From contig NZ_JAKQZG010000004.1 in NCBI RefSeq assembly GCF_024359545.1, positions 327,094 through 391,093 on the forward strand: a stretch of DNA of 64,000 nt, read 5' to 3'. Both the position numbers and the translations under genes were made by a program. The notes beneath the pieces are model-generated. The model was not told the DNA's origin. It saw nothing but the letters and a program-made list of their open reading frames with translations, and did not search any database. Source of the stretch: Jiella marina (GTDB lineage Bacteria; Pseudomonadota; Alphaproteobacteria; Rhizobiales; Rhizobiaceae). This document shows, piece by piece, positions 54,360-63,932 of this stretch. Each line of letters starts with the position of its first letter. Within the stretch, counting starts at the first letter, position 1.

Positions 54360-54980
54360 ATGATCGAGGGTGTCCATTCAGGCAGAACACGGTGGGATCG
54401 GTCGAGATCCACCATCGAGGCTCGGCGCCGGCAAAGCGTCATCGCCGCCACTGTCGCCGCCATCGACCAGGCGGGCTCTCTCGACGTGACGATGGCGGAA
54501 ATCGCGCGACTCGCCGGTGTCTCGCCCGCTCTCGTGCATCATTACTTCGGCACCAAAGACGATTTGATGATCGCCGCCATGCGCACGCTGCTCGGCCAGT
54601 ATCGTCAGGAGATCGCGCGGCGGCTGCGGGAGGCTCCCGGCCCTCGCGAGAGGGTCAGCGCGGTCATCTCCGGCAGTTTCGCGCCCAGCCAGTTCACGCA
54701 GGAATCCATATCGGCCTGGCTGGTTTTCTATCTCTACGCAAGGCGATCGGCGGAGGCGGCCCGGCTGTTGCGCATCTATTTTCGGCGGCTCGAGACCAAT
54801 CTGGTCTCCGCGCTCGATCCTCTCGTGGGCGCGAAGAAGTCCCGGCGGATCGCGGCCGGCGCGGGAGCGATGATCGACGGTGTGTGGCTGCGCCAAGCGC
54901 TGACACCATTGACCCAACCGAACCCTGAGACGGCCGCCCGCATGGTCGAGCGGTTCATCGACGCGGAGATCCAAGCATGA
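54360..54980 (+). CDS. betI: TetR-family regulator, BetI-like
   Basis: 206-aa choline-responsive type repressor. The helix-turn-helix is at about residues 26-72: [13 protein letters not shown], then [20 protein letters not shown]. The C-terminal domain follows BetI proportions ([21 protein letters not shown], about 119-139). The stop overlaps the betA start by 4 bases. A candidate operator lies just upstream. It would relieve repression of choline oxidation when choline is present. No ribosome binding site is visible, fitting a possible leaderless message. Confidence 0.83.
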   Translation: MIEGVHSGRTRWDRSRSTIEARRRQSVIAATVAAIDQAGSLDVTMAEIARLAGVSPALVHHYFGTKDDLMIAAMRTLLGQYRQEIARRLREAPGPRERVSAVISGSFAPSQFTQESISAWLVFYLYARRSAEAARLLRIYFRRLETNLVSALDPLVGAKKSRRIAAGAGAMIDGVWLRQALTPLTQPNPETAARMVERFIDAEIQA

Positions 54981-56659
54981 AGACCATCGACGAAGCCGAC
55001 TACGTGATCGTCGGGTCCGGTTCGGCCGGTTCGGCCATGGCCTATCGGCTGTCGGAAAGCGGCAAATACGACGTCGTCGTGGTGGAAGCCGGCGGGACGG
55101 ATGCCGGACCGTTCATTCAGATGCCCGGTGCGCTGTCCTTTCCCATGAACATGCAGCGCTATGACTGGGGCTACAAGGCCGAAGCGGAAAAGACGCTGGC
55201 GGGACGCCAACTCGTGACGCCGCGCGGACGGGTGATCGGTGGGTCCTCGTCGATCAACGGCATGGTCTACGTCCGGGGCCACGCTCTCGACTACGAGCAC
55301 TGGGCGGCGAGCGGCGCGTCCGGCTGGGCCTTTGCCGACGTGCTCCCCTATTTCAAGCGCATGGAGAATTTCCATGGCGGCGCCGGTCGCGGCGTCGATC
55401 CCAAATGGCGCGGAACAGCGGGGCCGCTCAACGTCAAGAATGGCGAGATGCAGAACCCGCTTTACGAGGCCTTTGTCGAGGCGGGGCGGCAGGCCGGCTA
55501 TCCGGTGACCGAGGACTACAATGGCGAGCAGCAGGAGGGCTTCGGCCCGATGCAGCAGACCATCTGGCAGGGCCGGCGCTGGTCGGCCGCGAACGCCTAT
55601 CTGCGCCCCGCCATGAAACGCGGCAATTGCCGGCTCCTCAACGCACAAGGGATCAGTGTCGCCTTCGAGGGCGATCGCGCGATCGGCATGGTGGTGCGCG
55701 CCGGCCGCCGCGGGAAGGGCTTGGTCAAGGCGCGGCGCGAGGTGGTTCTGGCAGCCGGCTCGATCAATTCGCCGCTGATCCTCATGCATTCGGGCATTGG
55801 CGATGCCGACGATCTGAAGCATTTCGGGATCGACGTGAAGGTGCCGCGGCCAGGCGTCGGCCAGAACCTTCAGGACCATCTGGAACTCTATATCCAGCAG
55901 ACCTGCATCCAGCCGATCACCCTCAACGGCTATCTCAGCCTGTTCGCCAAGGGCCGGGTGGGCCTCGAATGGATGATGCTCCACACCGGCTATGGCGCCA
56001 CCAATCATTTCGAGGCAGCGGCCTTCATTCGCTCCGCGGCCGGCATCGAATATCCCGATATCCAGTACCACTTCCTGCCGGGCGCTATCCGCTACGACGG
56101 CAAGGCGGCCGCGCCTGGCCACGGCTTCCAGGCGCATGTCGGGCCGATGCGTTCGAAGTCGCGCGGCGCGGTCCGGCTGAAGAGCGCTGATCCGAAGGAT
56201 GCACCGTCGATCCGCTTCAACTACATGTCCCATCCGGACGACTGGACCGAGTTTCGAACCGCCATCCGGCTGACCCGCGAGATATACGCGCAGGAGGCCT
56301 TCGATCCCTATCGCGGCCCGGAGATCCAGCCGGGCGCCGAGGCCACCAGCGACGAGGATCTCGACCGCTTCATCGCCGAACACGCCGAAAGCGCCTATCA
56401 TCCCTGCGGCACGGCAAGGCTCGGCGCGCCGGATGACGAGATGGCGGTGGTCGACCCCGAGTGCCGGGTGATCGGAGTGGAGAATCTGCGTCTCGCGGAT
56501 TCCTCGATCTTCCCGCGGATCACCAATGGCAATCTCAATGGTCCTTCGATCATGGTGGGCGAGAAGGCCGCCGACCATATCCTCGGCCAGGGCGTGCTCG
56601 CGCCGGAGCCGGAACTGAAGCCTTGGATTGCCTCCGACTGGCAGACGAAGCAGCGGTGA
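54977..56659 (+). CDS. betA: choline dehydrogenase-like GMC oxidoreductase (BetA)
   Basis: 560-aa FAD enzyme of the GMC family. The dinucleotide motif is [18 protein letters not shown] (about residues 9-26), the first GMC signature [19 protein letters not shown] (about 80-98), and the active-site region HPCGTARLG and [16 protein letters not shown] is near the C-terminus. It should oxidise choline to betaine aldehyde at the membrane. BetB, which completes glycine betaine synthesis, is not in the window. Closely related alcohol dehydrogenases exist, but the linked betI supports choline. Overlaps nth by GTGA. Confidence 0.87.
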   Translation: MKTIDEADYVIVGSGSAGSAMAYRLSESGKYDVVVVEAGGTDAGPFIQMPGALSFPMNMQRYDWGYKAEAEKTLAGRQLVTPRGRVIGGSSSINGMVYVRGHALDYEHWAASGASGWAFADVLPYFKRMENFHGGAGRGVDPKWRGTAGPLNVKNGEMQNPLYEAFVEAGRQAGYPVTEDYNGEQQEGFGPMQQTIWQGRRWSAANAYLRPAMKRGNCRLLNAQGISVAFEGDRAIGMVVRAGRRGKGLVKARREVVLAAGSINSPLILMHSGIGDADDLKHFGIDVKVPRPGVGQNLQDHLELYIQQTCIQPITLNGYLSLFAKGRVGLEWMMLHTGYGATNHFEAAAFIRSAAGIEYPDIQYHFLPGAIRYDGKAAAPGHGFQAHVGPMRSKSRGAVRLKSADPKDAPSIRFNYMSHPDDWTEFRTAIRLTREIYAQEAFDPYRGPEIQPGAEATSDEDLDRFIAEHAESAYHPCGTARLGAPDDEMAVVDPECRVIGVENLRLADSSIFPRITNGNLNGPSIMVGEKAADHILGQGVLAPEPELKPWIASDWQTKQR

Positions 56660-57333
56660 GCCGGGAGCGGCAAGGAGGTTCGGTCCTTGCGCCCGAGGAT
56701 GTCGAGCGCGTGTTTCGCCGTCTGGCCGAGGAGATGCCAGGCCAGACGCCCGGCGCCAAGGGGCCGAAGGACCAGCCGGATCCGTTTCGCTCTGTCGTCT
56801 CCTGCCTGCTTTCCGCGCAAAGCCGCGACGTGAACACCGCCGCGGCCGTGAAGGCCCTGTTCGCCCGCGCCACGACGCCGGAAGACATGCTCGCGCTCTG
56901 TGAGGCGGAGATCGCTGCGGCGATCAAACCCTGCGGCCTCTACAACATGAAGGCCAGGAACATTCTGAAGCTCTGCGGTGCGCTGATCGACGAGCACAAG
57001 GGCGTCGTGCCGTCCTCGCGGGCCGCGCTGATGCGGCTGCCTGGCATCGGCCGCAAATGCGCGGACATCGTGCTCAGCTTCACCTTCGGCGCCGAGGTGA
57101 TCGCGGTCGACACCCATGTGCACCGCGTTTCGAACCGGATCGGCCTGACCGAGGCGCGTACGGCCGACGAGACCGCGCGGCAACTGGAGGAGAGGGCGCC
57201 GGAGTGGGCCCTGAAGGAAGGCCATTTCTGGCTCATCCAGTTCGGGAAGGCTGTCTGCGTGGCGCGCGCGCCGAAATGCCACCGCTGCTTTCTCACTGAT
57301 CTCTGCCGTTTTTACGCAGCGGCTCGCCTATAG
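56656..57333 (+). CDS. nth: endonuclease III (DNA glycosylase/AP lyase)
   Basis: 225-aa base-excision repair enzyme that removes oxidised pyrimidines. The helix-hairpin-helix [13 protein letters not shown] (about residues 126-138) holds the catalytic lysine, and the catalytic aspartate is in [11 protein letters not shown] (about 154). The C-terminal 4Fe-4S loop is [17 protein letters not shown] (Cx6Cx2Cx5C). Start is GTG at 56656, inside the betA stop; a TTG with an ideal ribosome site at 56687 is out of frame. Co-transcription with betIA is likely accidental. Confidence 0.94.
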   Translation: MSRERQGGSVLAPEDVERVFRRLAEEMPGQTPGAKGPKDQPDPFRSVVSCLLSAQSRDVNTAAAVKALFARATTPEDMLALCEAEIAAAIKPCGLYNMKARNILKLCGALIDEHKGVVPSSRAALMRLPGIGRKCADIVLSFTFGAEVIAVDTHVHRVSNRIGLTEARTADETARQLEERAPEWALKEGHFWLIQFGKAVCVARAPKCHRCFLTDLCRFYAAARL

Positions 57334-57511
57334 CCGCCTCAGCGTCTGGCGGCGTCGGGCCAGAGCCCGGTGGTTTCTCGATCACCCGCAGATGCGACGC
57401 GGCGGAACCACCCCGCAGCGAATGGATTGCCATTCGTAGTGGCCGCGCAGCCGCGAACTCGGCGCGCCGCGATTCGAAACTCGCCACCTTCGCACCAGAG
57501 GAACCGCCCCG

Positions 57512-58498
57512 ATGTCCCAAGAGGCCACCTATCGACCGGACCATGGCCACCGGGCCGAAACGCCGATGGAGATGCCGAAGAAGGGCTGGAAGGACGTTCT
57601 CTTCCGGGTCAAGGACCAGTTCGAGACGCATTCGGTCACGCTGGTCGCGGGCGGACTGACGTTTTACCTGCTGCTCTCGCTGTTTCCGGCGATCGCTTCT
57701 CTAGTCGCGATCTACGGCCTCCTCGCCGATCCCCAGACCATTCAGCAACAGGTTTCCACTTTGCAGGGCATCGTTCCGGAAGGGGCGTTGTCGGTCATCC
57801 AGTCGCAGCTCGAGCGTCTGTCCGGCAAGGCGGACTCGTCGCTGTCCATTGCTTTCGCCATCTCGCTGCTTCTATCGCTCTGGAGTGCCAACAAGGGCGT
57901 GACGGCGCTCTTCAAGGCGATGAACATCGCCTATGAGGAAGAGGATGAGCGAGGCATGGTGAAGCGTACCGCCATGACGCTGGGCTTCACGCTCGCCACC
58001 ATTCTTCTCGTGGTCGCAGCGCTCGCGGTCGTGGTCGTCCTGCCCGCCGCGCTCTCGGTGCTGCCGCTTGGCGGTATAGCTGGTTGGCTGGTCGCCGCAG
58101 CCAGCGCGGTCGTGCTGGCTGGCGTGGCGCTCTTGTGGATCGGGGGTCTGTTCCGATTCGGGCCGGACCGCCGCCATGCCCGCTTCAAATGGCTGACGCC
58201 GGGTGCGATCGTGACGATCGTCGGCTGGATCGTGGCTTCGCTGCTGTTCGGCTTCTACACCGGCAACGTCAAGAATTTCGACGCGAGCTATGGCTCCTTC
58301 GCGTCGATCATCGTCTTCCTGATGTGGACTTGGATCATGATGATCGTGCTGCTCGTGGGAGCGGAAATCAACGCGCAGCTTGAACATCAGACCCGGCGCG
58401 ACACGACGGTCGGGCCGGAGCGCGAGCCCGGCGACCGGCAGGCCAAGCTCGCCGACCAGATCGTCGCACTGCGCGAGGGCGAGCGAGGCAGAGCCTGA
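57512..58498 (+). CDS. YihY/virulence factor BrkB family membrane protein
   Basis: 328-aa inner-membrane protein with about six hydrophobic segments (about residues 45-70, 108-125, 150-175, 185-212, 232-250 and 262-285). VTLVAGGLTFYLLLSLFPAI (about 42-61) and SLWSANKGVTALFKAMNIAY (about 124-143) are family signatures. The C-terminal tail is charged and cytoplasmic. Often misnamed ribonuclease BN; true function unclear. It stands alone and converges with the Fae-like gene. Confidence 0.88.
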   Translation: MSQEATYRPDHGHRAETPMEMPKKGWKDVLFRVKDQFETHSVTLVAGGLTFYLLLSLFPAIASLVAIYGLLADPQTIQQQVSTLQGIVPEGALSVIQSQLERLSGKADSSLSIAFAISLLLSLWSANKGVTALFKAMNIAYEEEDERGMVKRTAMTLGFTLATILLVVAALAVVVVLPAALSVLPLGGIAGWLVAAASAVVLAGVALLWIGGLFRFGPDRRHARFKWLTPGAIVTIVGWIVASLLFGFYTGNVKNFDASYGSFASIIVFLMWTWIMMIVLLVGAEINAQLEHQTRRDTTVGPEREPGDRQAKLADQIVALREGERGRA

Positions 58499-58554
58499 CG
58501 CCGCTCGCCGGATTGCTTCTGCTTCCTGGAAAAGGAAGGCCGAGGAAGCGAGCC

Positions 58555-59103
58555 TCAGATCTTACCGTCGAGGCCCATCTGGTAGTATTTGTGGACGATC
58601 TTGTCCTGGTTCTCGAGCAGCCAGTCGATCGACGGCTCGTTGGCCATGGCCTTGCGGATCGCCGTGGTCATGCCCTTGCGATGGATGTCGAAGAGCACCT
58701 TGTGGTCGAGATTTTCGACATCGACGATGGTCGGCGCCAGCCAGACCGAGCAGATGATGCCGAGATCGTTGACCTGATCCTTCGGCAGAAGCCCCTCGCG
58801 CACCGCGTCGAGCACACCATTCGCGATCGCGAACTGCACCGTCCCCATGAGGATGTTGGTGTATTTGGGATTGTCGACCGTCACCTTGGAGACGCAGAGC
58901 GTCACCGGGCGGACCATGACATCGGTGTTGAGAAGCGCATAGACGCGGCTGTGGCCGGCGACCTGATCGCCGGTGAGCGTCGCAAGCGCCGTGCCGACCG
59001 GCCCGTCCAGCGCTCCGATGACCACTTCGGGCTCGGCCGCCGTGCCCGGAGGGCCTCCGGCGACAAGGGCTTCTCCGGTGCGCATGACGATACGATCGGA
59101 CAT
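58555..59103 (-). CDS. formaldehyde-activating enzyme (Fae) homologue lacking the catalytic histidine
   Basis: 182-aa protein with the Fae fold: RTGEALVAGGPPG near the N-terminus, then VIGALDGPVGTAL, LCVSKVTVDNPKYTNILMG (about 69-87) and KDQVNDLGIICSVWLAP. True Fae condenses formaldehyde with tetrahydromethanopterin and has a conserved histidine in AHIDLIIG; the matching place here reads EPEVVIG, with Glu instead of His. No methanopterin or methylotrophy genes are in the window. It is probably a Fae paralogue of other or lost function. Converges with the YihY gene. Confidence 0.83.
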   Translation of the reverse strand: MSDRIVMRTGEALVAGGPPGTAAEPEVVIGALDGPVGTALATLTGDQVAGHSRVYALLNTDVMVRPVTLCVSKVTVDNPKYTNILMGTVQFAIANGVLDAVREGLLPKDQVNDLGIICSVWLAPTIVDVENLDHKVLFDIHRKGMTTAIRKAMANEPSIDWLLENQDKIVHKYYQMGLDGKI

Positions 59104-59235
59104 TCAAAGTTCTCGCTTGTTCGAGTGATGGTGCGCTCCCGCTACCACCCCTTCGCGATTGCGTTCAACCCGGTGCCGCCAATGGCGCAATCGGTTTTGC
59201 CGTTTGCAAGCCGCCGATCCCGGCAAGGCATACCC

Positions 59236-59276
59236 GCAAAACACAAGGGCGCCAGCCTCGGCGGCGGCGCCCCTTG
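59236..59276 (-). terminator. intrinsic terminator of trcR
   Basis: On the minus strand CAAGGGGCGCC pairs with GGCGCCCTTG (one bulged G) around a 12-base loop, followed by TGTTTTG. It lies between the trcR stop and the Fae-like gene. Confidence 0.65.
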
Positions 59277-59307
59277 ATAAAATCTGCGATGCAGATCTTC
59301 GCTCGGA

Positions 59308-60009
59308 TCAGTTCTGGCTGTCTTCATCCTCGTCCGGCTCGCTGCGCCGCATGGAGGAGAGCTTGGCGAAGACCGCCGCCTCGTCGATCTCGTTTTCGTC
59401 GCTGGTCGAGGAATGCGACCAGTTCTGGGTCTGCGCGGCGGAGAGCAGGCGCTCCTCTTCGGCGAGATCCTCGCTGCGCGGCGGCAGGCCGCGCGTTGCC
59501 TTCTCCACTTCGAGATCAAGATCGATCTGAGAGCAAAGGCCGAGTGTCACCGGATCCATGGGCTGCAGATTGGCGGAGTTCCAGTGAGTGCGTTCGCGGA
59601 TCTGCTCGATCGTGTTCTTGGTCGTGCCGACGAGCCGGGAAATCTGGGCGTCCTTCATCTCCGGGTGGTTGCGCACCAGCCAGAGGATCGCGTTTGGGCG
59701 GTCCTGACGCTTGGAAACCGGCGTATAGCGCGGACCCTTGCGCTTGGATTCCGGCACGCGGACCTTGGGCGCCGAGAGCTTCAGACGGTGCTTCTCGTTC
59801 TTCTCGCCGCGCTCGATCTCGTCACGCGACAGCTGGCCGGTCATGACCGGATCGAGACCCTTGATGCCCTGAGCCGATTCGCCATCGGCGATCGCCTTCA
59901 CCTCCAGCGGGTGGAGCGTGCAGAAATCGGCGATCTGCTCGAAAGACAGGGACGTGTTGTCGACGAGCCAGACGGCGGTGGCCTTCGGCATCAACAATTG
60001 CTGGGCCAT
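59308..60009 (-). CDS. trcR: DUF1013 family cell-cycle transcriptional regulator (TrcR)
   Basis: 233-aa alphaproteobacterial protein. Conserved blocks are MAQQLLMPKATAVWLVDNTS (1-20), LSFEQIADFCTLHPLEV (helix-turn-helix-like) and PNAILWLVRNHPEMKDAQIS followed by LVGTTKNTIEQIRERTHWNS, a second helix-turn-helix-like unit (about 105-145). The C-terminus (about 185-233) is acidic and variable. TrcR in Caulobacter is described as a cell-cycle transcription regulator that associates with RNA polymerase. The gene is upstream of the Fae-like gene and ends in a terminator. Confidence 0.9.
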   Translation of the reverse strand: MAQQLLMPKATAVWLVDNTSLSFEQIADFCTLHPLEVKAIADGESAQGIKGLDPVMTGQLSRDEIERGEKNEKHRLKLSAPKVRVPESKRKGPRYTPVSKRQDRPNAILWLVRNHPEMKDAQISRLVGTTKNTIEQIRERTHWNSANLQPMDPVTLGLCSQIDLDLEVEKATRGLPPRSEDLAEEERLLSAAQTQNWSHSSTSDENEIDEAAVFAKLSSMRRSEPDEDEDSQN

Positions 60010-60230
60010 GGATAAAATCCTCCTTATCGCCCGCCCCGGTAGGGGTCGGGCCGTGGATCATCGGGCGATGTCCGGGAATTCGCTGATCGATATAAAGCTT
60101 TGGCGGGATGGGTGCAAGGCGAGGCTCGCGATGTCTTTGCGACCGGCGAGGGCGTCTGTTGCGCCGTCCTTTTTGCTGCGCCCACGCGACGGCACGATTT
60201 CGCCGCAGCATCGCCAGGAGATGTCCTGCT

Positions 60231-60265
60231 GAAAGAAAACGGCCTCCGGATCGCTCCGAAGGCCG
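60231..60265 (-). terminator. intrinsic terminator of petABC
   Basis: On the minus strand CGGCCTTCGGA pairs with TCCGGAGGCCG (11 bases, one T-G pair) around the tetraloop GCGA, then TTTTCTTTC. It lies 47 bases past the petC stop. Confidence 0.85.
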
Positions 60266-60312
60266 CTCCTACGAATTTTATGTGACCAAGTCTCGGCTTG
60301 CGAAGCCGAAGC

Positions 60313-61203
60313 TCAGTGCGGCGTGTTGGCCCAGACCCGTCCCTTCACGACGAACAGCATGCCGGCGAAGACCACCAGGAAGATCATCACGACGAAGCCG
60401 GTCGCCTTGCGCTCGGTCAGGTGAGGCTCGGCCGCCCACATCATGAAGGCCGCGACGTCGCGCGAATATTGTTCGACAGTCTGGGGCGAGCCGTCGGTGT
60501 ACTCCACCTGGTCGTCGCTGATCGGCGGCGGCATGGCGAGGGCGGGACCCGAGATGAAATAGGGGTTGTAGTAGGTTCCCGGCTGGATCGACTCGGCGAT
60601 GTGCTCCGGCGGTTCTTCGCCGTAACCGGTGAGCAGGGCATGGATATAGTCTGGCCCCGCCTCCTGATACTGGCTGAACAGATCGAAGACGAAGGTCGGG
60701 AACCCGCGCTCCACGGCTCGCGCCTTGGCGAGCAGAGAGAAGTCCGGCGGCGCGGCGCCGTTATTGGCCGCGGCCGCTGCTTCCGGATTCGGGAAGGGCG
60801 AGGGGAAATAGTCCGACGGGATACCCGGACGTTCGAACATCTCGCCGTCGCCGTTCGGGCCATCCTGGATCGTGTATTCGGCGGCGAAGGCCTTTACCTG
60901 CTCTTCGCTGTAGCCGAGATCCTCCAGATTGCGGAAGGCGACGAGCCGCATGCCGTGGCAAATCGAGCAGGCCTCGCGATAGACCTTCAGGCCGCGCTGG
61001 AGCTGTCCCAGATCCCAATGGCCGAACGGCCCGGCGAAGGACCAGTCGAGCTGCTGGGGGCGCTTGAGCGGGTAGTGGGGCGTCTCCCCGTGACCCTCTT
61101 CGGCGGCGGCCTCATGACCGGCCTCGTCCTGCGCCTGGGCCGTGCCCAGCGGCAGGATGAGCAGAGCACCGGCGAACAGAGCCTTGAGCAAAAGTTGCTT
61201 CAT
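60313..61203 (-). CDS. petC: ubiquinol-cytochrome c reductase cytochrome c1
   Basis: 296-aa haem protein of the bc1 complex that passes electrons from the Rieske protein to soluble cytochrome c. Signal peptide at the N-terminus (MKQLLLKALFAGALLILPL, cleavage AQA-QD). The covalent haem motif is CSICH (about residues 79-83), and a single C-terminal membrane anchor (GFVVMIFLVVFAGMLFVV) holds the protein on the periplasmic face. ATG 61203 with AGG nine bases upstream is preferred over 61209. Last gene of petABC. Confidence 0.95.
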   Translation of the reverse strand: MKQLLLKALFAGALLILPLGTAQAQDEAGHEAAAEEGHGETPHYPLKRPQQLDWSFAGPFGHWDLGQLQRGLKVYREACSICHGMRLVAFRNLEDLGYSEEQVKAFAAEYTIQDGPNGDGEMFERPGIPSDYFPSPFPNPEAAAAANNGAAPPDFSLLAKARAVERGFPTFVFDLFSQYQEAGPDYIHALLTGYGEEPPEHIAESIQPGTYYNPYFISGPALAMPPPISDDQVEYTDGSPQTVEQYSRDVAAFMMWAAEPHLTERKATGFVVMIFLVVFAGMLFVVKGRVWANTPH

Positions 61204-61230
61204 CGTCATCGTCCTCAGCTCTGTCACGCT

Positions 61231-62526
61231 TCAGCCTTTTGTTTCCGGGGCTGCTGTGGCGCCCGCTGGTGTCTGGCCCCCGCCATTCTTAGCAAGCACC
61301 GCCTCGGTGATCGATCCGGGTAGCTTTTTCGGTGTCTCGACGAGACCGAGCACCGGCAGAACGATCAGGAAGTGGCCGAAATAGTAGATCGTGCCGGCGA
61401 GCGAGAGGGCCGGGTAGATGCCCTCCGCGGGCTTCGAGCCGAGCCAGCCCAGGAAGACGCAGTCGGCCACCAGGATCCAGAAGAAGATCTTGTAGATCGG
61501 CCGGAAGGCGGTGGAGCGGATGCGCGACGTGTCGAGCCAGGGCAGGAAGAACAGGACCAGGATCGAGCCGAACATGACGAGCACGCCACCGAGCTTGGAA
61601 TCGATCGGACCGATGTTGAAGGTGATCGCGCGCAGCATCGCGTAGAAGGGCAGGAAGTACCATTCCGGAACGATATGCGCCGGCGTCTTCAGTGGGTTCG
61701 CCTCGATATAGTTGTCCGGATGGCCGAGATAGTTCGGCAGGTAGAACACCATGTAGGCGAAGGCGATCAGGAACACCATCATGGCGAAGCCGTCCTTGAT
61801 CGTCGCATGCGGCGTGAACGGGACGGTGTCCTTCGACGATTTCACCTCGACGCCGGTCGGATTGGTCTGACCGGTCACGTGCAGCGCCCAGACGTGCAGG
61901 ATGACGACGCCGGCGATCATGAAGGGCAGGAGGTAGTGCAGCGAAAAGAACCGGTTCAGCGTCGCATTGTCGACGGCGAAGCCGCCGAGGAGGAGCTGCT
62001 GGATCGGATCGCCGATCAGCGGAAATGCGGTGAAGAAGCCGGTGATCACCGTCGCGCCCCAGAAGGACATCTGGCCCCAAGGAAGCACGTAACCCATGAA
62101 CGCCGTCGCCATCATCAGAAGGAAGATGATCACGCCGAGGATCCACAGCACTTCGCGGGGCGCCTTGTAGGAGCCGTAATAGAGACCGCGGAAGATGTGG
62201 AGATAGACGGCGACGAAGAAGAAGGAGGCGCCGTTGGCGTGCATGTAGCGCAGCAGCCAGCCCCAGTTCACGTCGCGCATGATCCTCTCGACAGAGGTGA
62301 AGGCGAGGCCCGAGGCCGCGGCATAGTGCATGGCAAGCACGACGCCGGTGAGAATCTGCACTACCAGGAAGAGCGAGAGAATCCCGCCGAAGGTGTAGGC
62401 GTAGTTCAGATTGCGCGGAACCGGGTAGGCGACGAAGGAATCATACAGAAGCCGGGGCAGGGGAAGCCTGGCGTCCAGCCACTGCATGAAGCCCTTGGAG
62501 GGCACGTAGGAAGAATGACCGCTCAT
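61231..62526 (-). CDS. petB: ubiquinol-cytochrome c reductase cytochrome b
   Basis: 431-aa membrane core of the bc1 complex with eight predicted helices. The haem b ligands are in MHYAAASG and MHANGASF, then LHYLLPF and LHVWALH. The Qo-site motif is [13 protein letters not shown] (about residues 279-291). The C-terminal 30 residues are a Gly/Pro/Ala-rich extension. The ATG at 62526 is chosen because [10 protein letters not shown] leads into the conserved amphipathic helix; the longer frame runs into petA. Gap to petC is only 27 bases. Confidence 0.97.
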   Translation of the reverse strand: MSGHSSYVPSKGFMQWLDARLPLPRLLYDSFVAYPVPRNLNYAYTFGGILSLFLVVQILTGVVLAMHYAAASGLAFTSVERIMRDVNWGWLLRYMHANGASFFFVAVYLHIFRGLYYGSYKAPREVLWILGVIIFLLMMATAFMGYVLPWGQMSFWGATVITGFFTAFPLIGDPIQQLLLGGFAVDNATLNRFFSLHYLLPFMIAGVVILHVWALHVTGQTNPTGVEVKSSKDTVPFTPHATIKDGFAMMVFLIAFAYMVFYLPNYLGHPDNYIEANPLKTPAHIVPEWYFLPFYAMLRAITFNIGPIDSKLGGVLVMFGSILVLFFLPWLDTSRIRSTAFRPIYKIFFWILVADCVFLGWLGSKPAEGIYPALSLAGTIYYFGHFLIVLPVLGLVETPKKLPGSITEAVLAKNGGGQTPAGATAAPETKG

Positions 62527-62545
62527 GAGTTTTTCCGTGCTCCCC

Positions 62546-63142
62546 TCAACCGATTCGGACGGTGGTGTCGGAGGTGAATTCGAAAGGCGGGATCGCCATG
62601 TTCTCCGGCGCCGGCCCCGACCGAATGCGGCCGGCCGTATCGTAATGCGAGCCGTGGCAGGGGCAGAACCAGCCGTCATAGTCGCCCGACTGGCCGAGCG
62701 GAATGCAGCCGAGATGGGTGCACACGCCGATCATGACGAGCCACTGTTCGCGGGCCATTGCCATGTCGTCGCCGGTGGGCGGGCTTCCCGCCCCCATCGT
62801 CCGGTTGATGTCAGTCGCGGGCGCGTCGGCGGCGATATTGGCGTTGCGCGCCAGCGGGTCCTTGAGATCGTCGAGCGCGACCGTCTTGGCTTCCTCGACC
62901 TCCTGTGCCGTCCGCTGGCGGATGAACACCGGCTTGCCGCGCCATTTGGCGGTGATCGACTGGCCTTCTGCGACCTGGCTGACGTCGACCTCGATCTCGG
63001 CCAGTGCCAGCGTGGCGGCGTCGGGGTTCATCTGGTCGATGAACGGCCAGGCCACGGCGGCGGCGCCCACCGCGCCGACCGCACCCGTGGCAATATAGAG
63101 AAAGTCTCGACGATTCGGTTCGGCGGTATCGTGGACGCTCAC
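62546..63142 (-). CDS. petA: ubiquinol-cytochrome c reductase Rieske iron-sulfur subunit
   Basis: 198-aa protein. A twin-arginine motif (RRDFL, about residues 11-15) and a hydrophobic anchor ([16 protein letters not shown]) direct it through Tat and keep it in the membrane. The 2Fe-2S ligands are in CTHLGC and CPCHGSHYD (about 140-165). Start is GTG at 63142 with AAGGAG eleven bases upstream, giving [12 protein letters not shown], the usual N-terminus. First gene of petABC. Confidence 0.95.
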   Translation of the reverse strand: MSVHDTAEPNRRDFLYIATGAVGAVGAAAVAWPFIDQMNPDAATLALAEIEVDVSQVAEGQSITAKWRGKPVFIRQRTAQEVEEAKTVALDDLKDPLARNANIAADAPATDINRTMGAGSPPTGDDMAMAREQWLVMIGVCTHLGCIPLGQSGDYDGWFCPCHGSHYDTAGRIRSGPAPENMAIPPFEFTSDTTVRIG

Positions 63143-63842
63143 GGTCGCTGCAACTCCTTGCAAGGCTCGTCAGCAGAATGGCTGCTTCTGGCGAGTTTCG
63201 AGATCGCGACAAGCAAATGGCCAGCAAAAAGGTTTGCCCCCGGCCCCCCGGCGCGACGATTGGAGCGGTTCTATGCGCGAAACTCCTCCGTTGTCCAGAG
63301 CAAAGGAAGGGGGAAGGGCATCGTGTCGCGAGGATGAGACAAGGTCGGCCTTTCCAGACGGGGTATCCACACGGCCCGGATCGCGACGACGCGCTGTCCA
63401 TTCTCCGCCATCTGTCCCACCCAGGGGCGAGGGCGCAGGTAGATCATGGCGCCGGCCCGGCGCGTTTCAGGCGTTAACTGCACAGCCAGACGTTCGTGTC
63501 GGCGGCCGGAAGCCCTTGTGAAAACGCAGAAATGATCTCGGGACGAGACTCAAACTCCTCTGCACTGGAGACAGCCGCGGCGTCGGAGAGCATTCGAGCG
63601 CCCACCTCGCCGGAGGCGACTTGCGCGAAGCTTGACCGGATCGACGGGCCATGGGGGTTTGATCGCGATTTTGTTGACTTGATCTCTTGTCACCGGGTTC
63701 GGGGCTTTGATAAGAGACCGGCGCGCTTGAGAAGCGCCGACCCATGCGGCGGCAACGGCCTTGGTGCCGATGCCGCCTTTCGTGCCGACACGAACAAGAC
63801 GATGACCGGCAAAGCCGCATCGCCAGTGCCAGGCCCGCTTCC
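63143..63842. other. gene-free region between petA and tRNA-Ser
   Basis: About 700 bases with no supported gene. The part next to petA must contain the petABC promoter. Open frames here are short or are shadows; one that runs over the tRNA in antisense is a familiar artefact. I see no clear terminator, repeat or structured RNA. Confidence 0.5.
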
Positions 63843-63932
63843 GGAGAGGTGGCAGAGTGGTCGAATGCACCGCACTCGAAATGCGGCATACGGGCAACCG
63901 TATCGGGGGTTCGAATCCCCCCCTCTCCGCCA
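63843..63932 (+). tRNA. tRNA-Ser (anticodon CGA)
   Basis: A 90-base cloverleaf with the 7-base acceptor stem GGAGAGG / CCTCTCC, discriminator G and encoded CCA. The anticodon arm CGCA-CTCGAAA-TGCG gives anticodon CGA (codon UCG). The long variable arm (ATACGGGCAACCGTAT) is the mark of serine tRNAs, and the T arm GGGGG-TTCGAAT-CCCCC is perfect. Confidence 0.97.

Noticed and set aside
54776..56578. 600-aa open frame on the minus strand
   Set aside because: Antisense to betA; His/Arg/Asp-rich composition typical of shadow frames in high-GC DNA.
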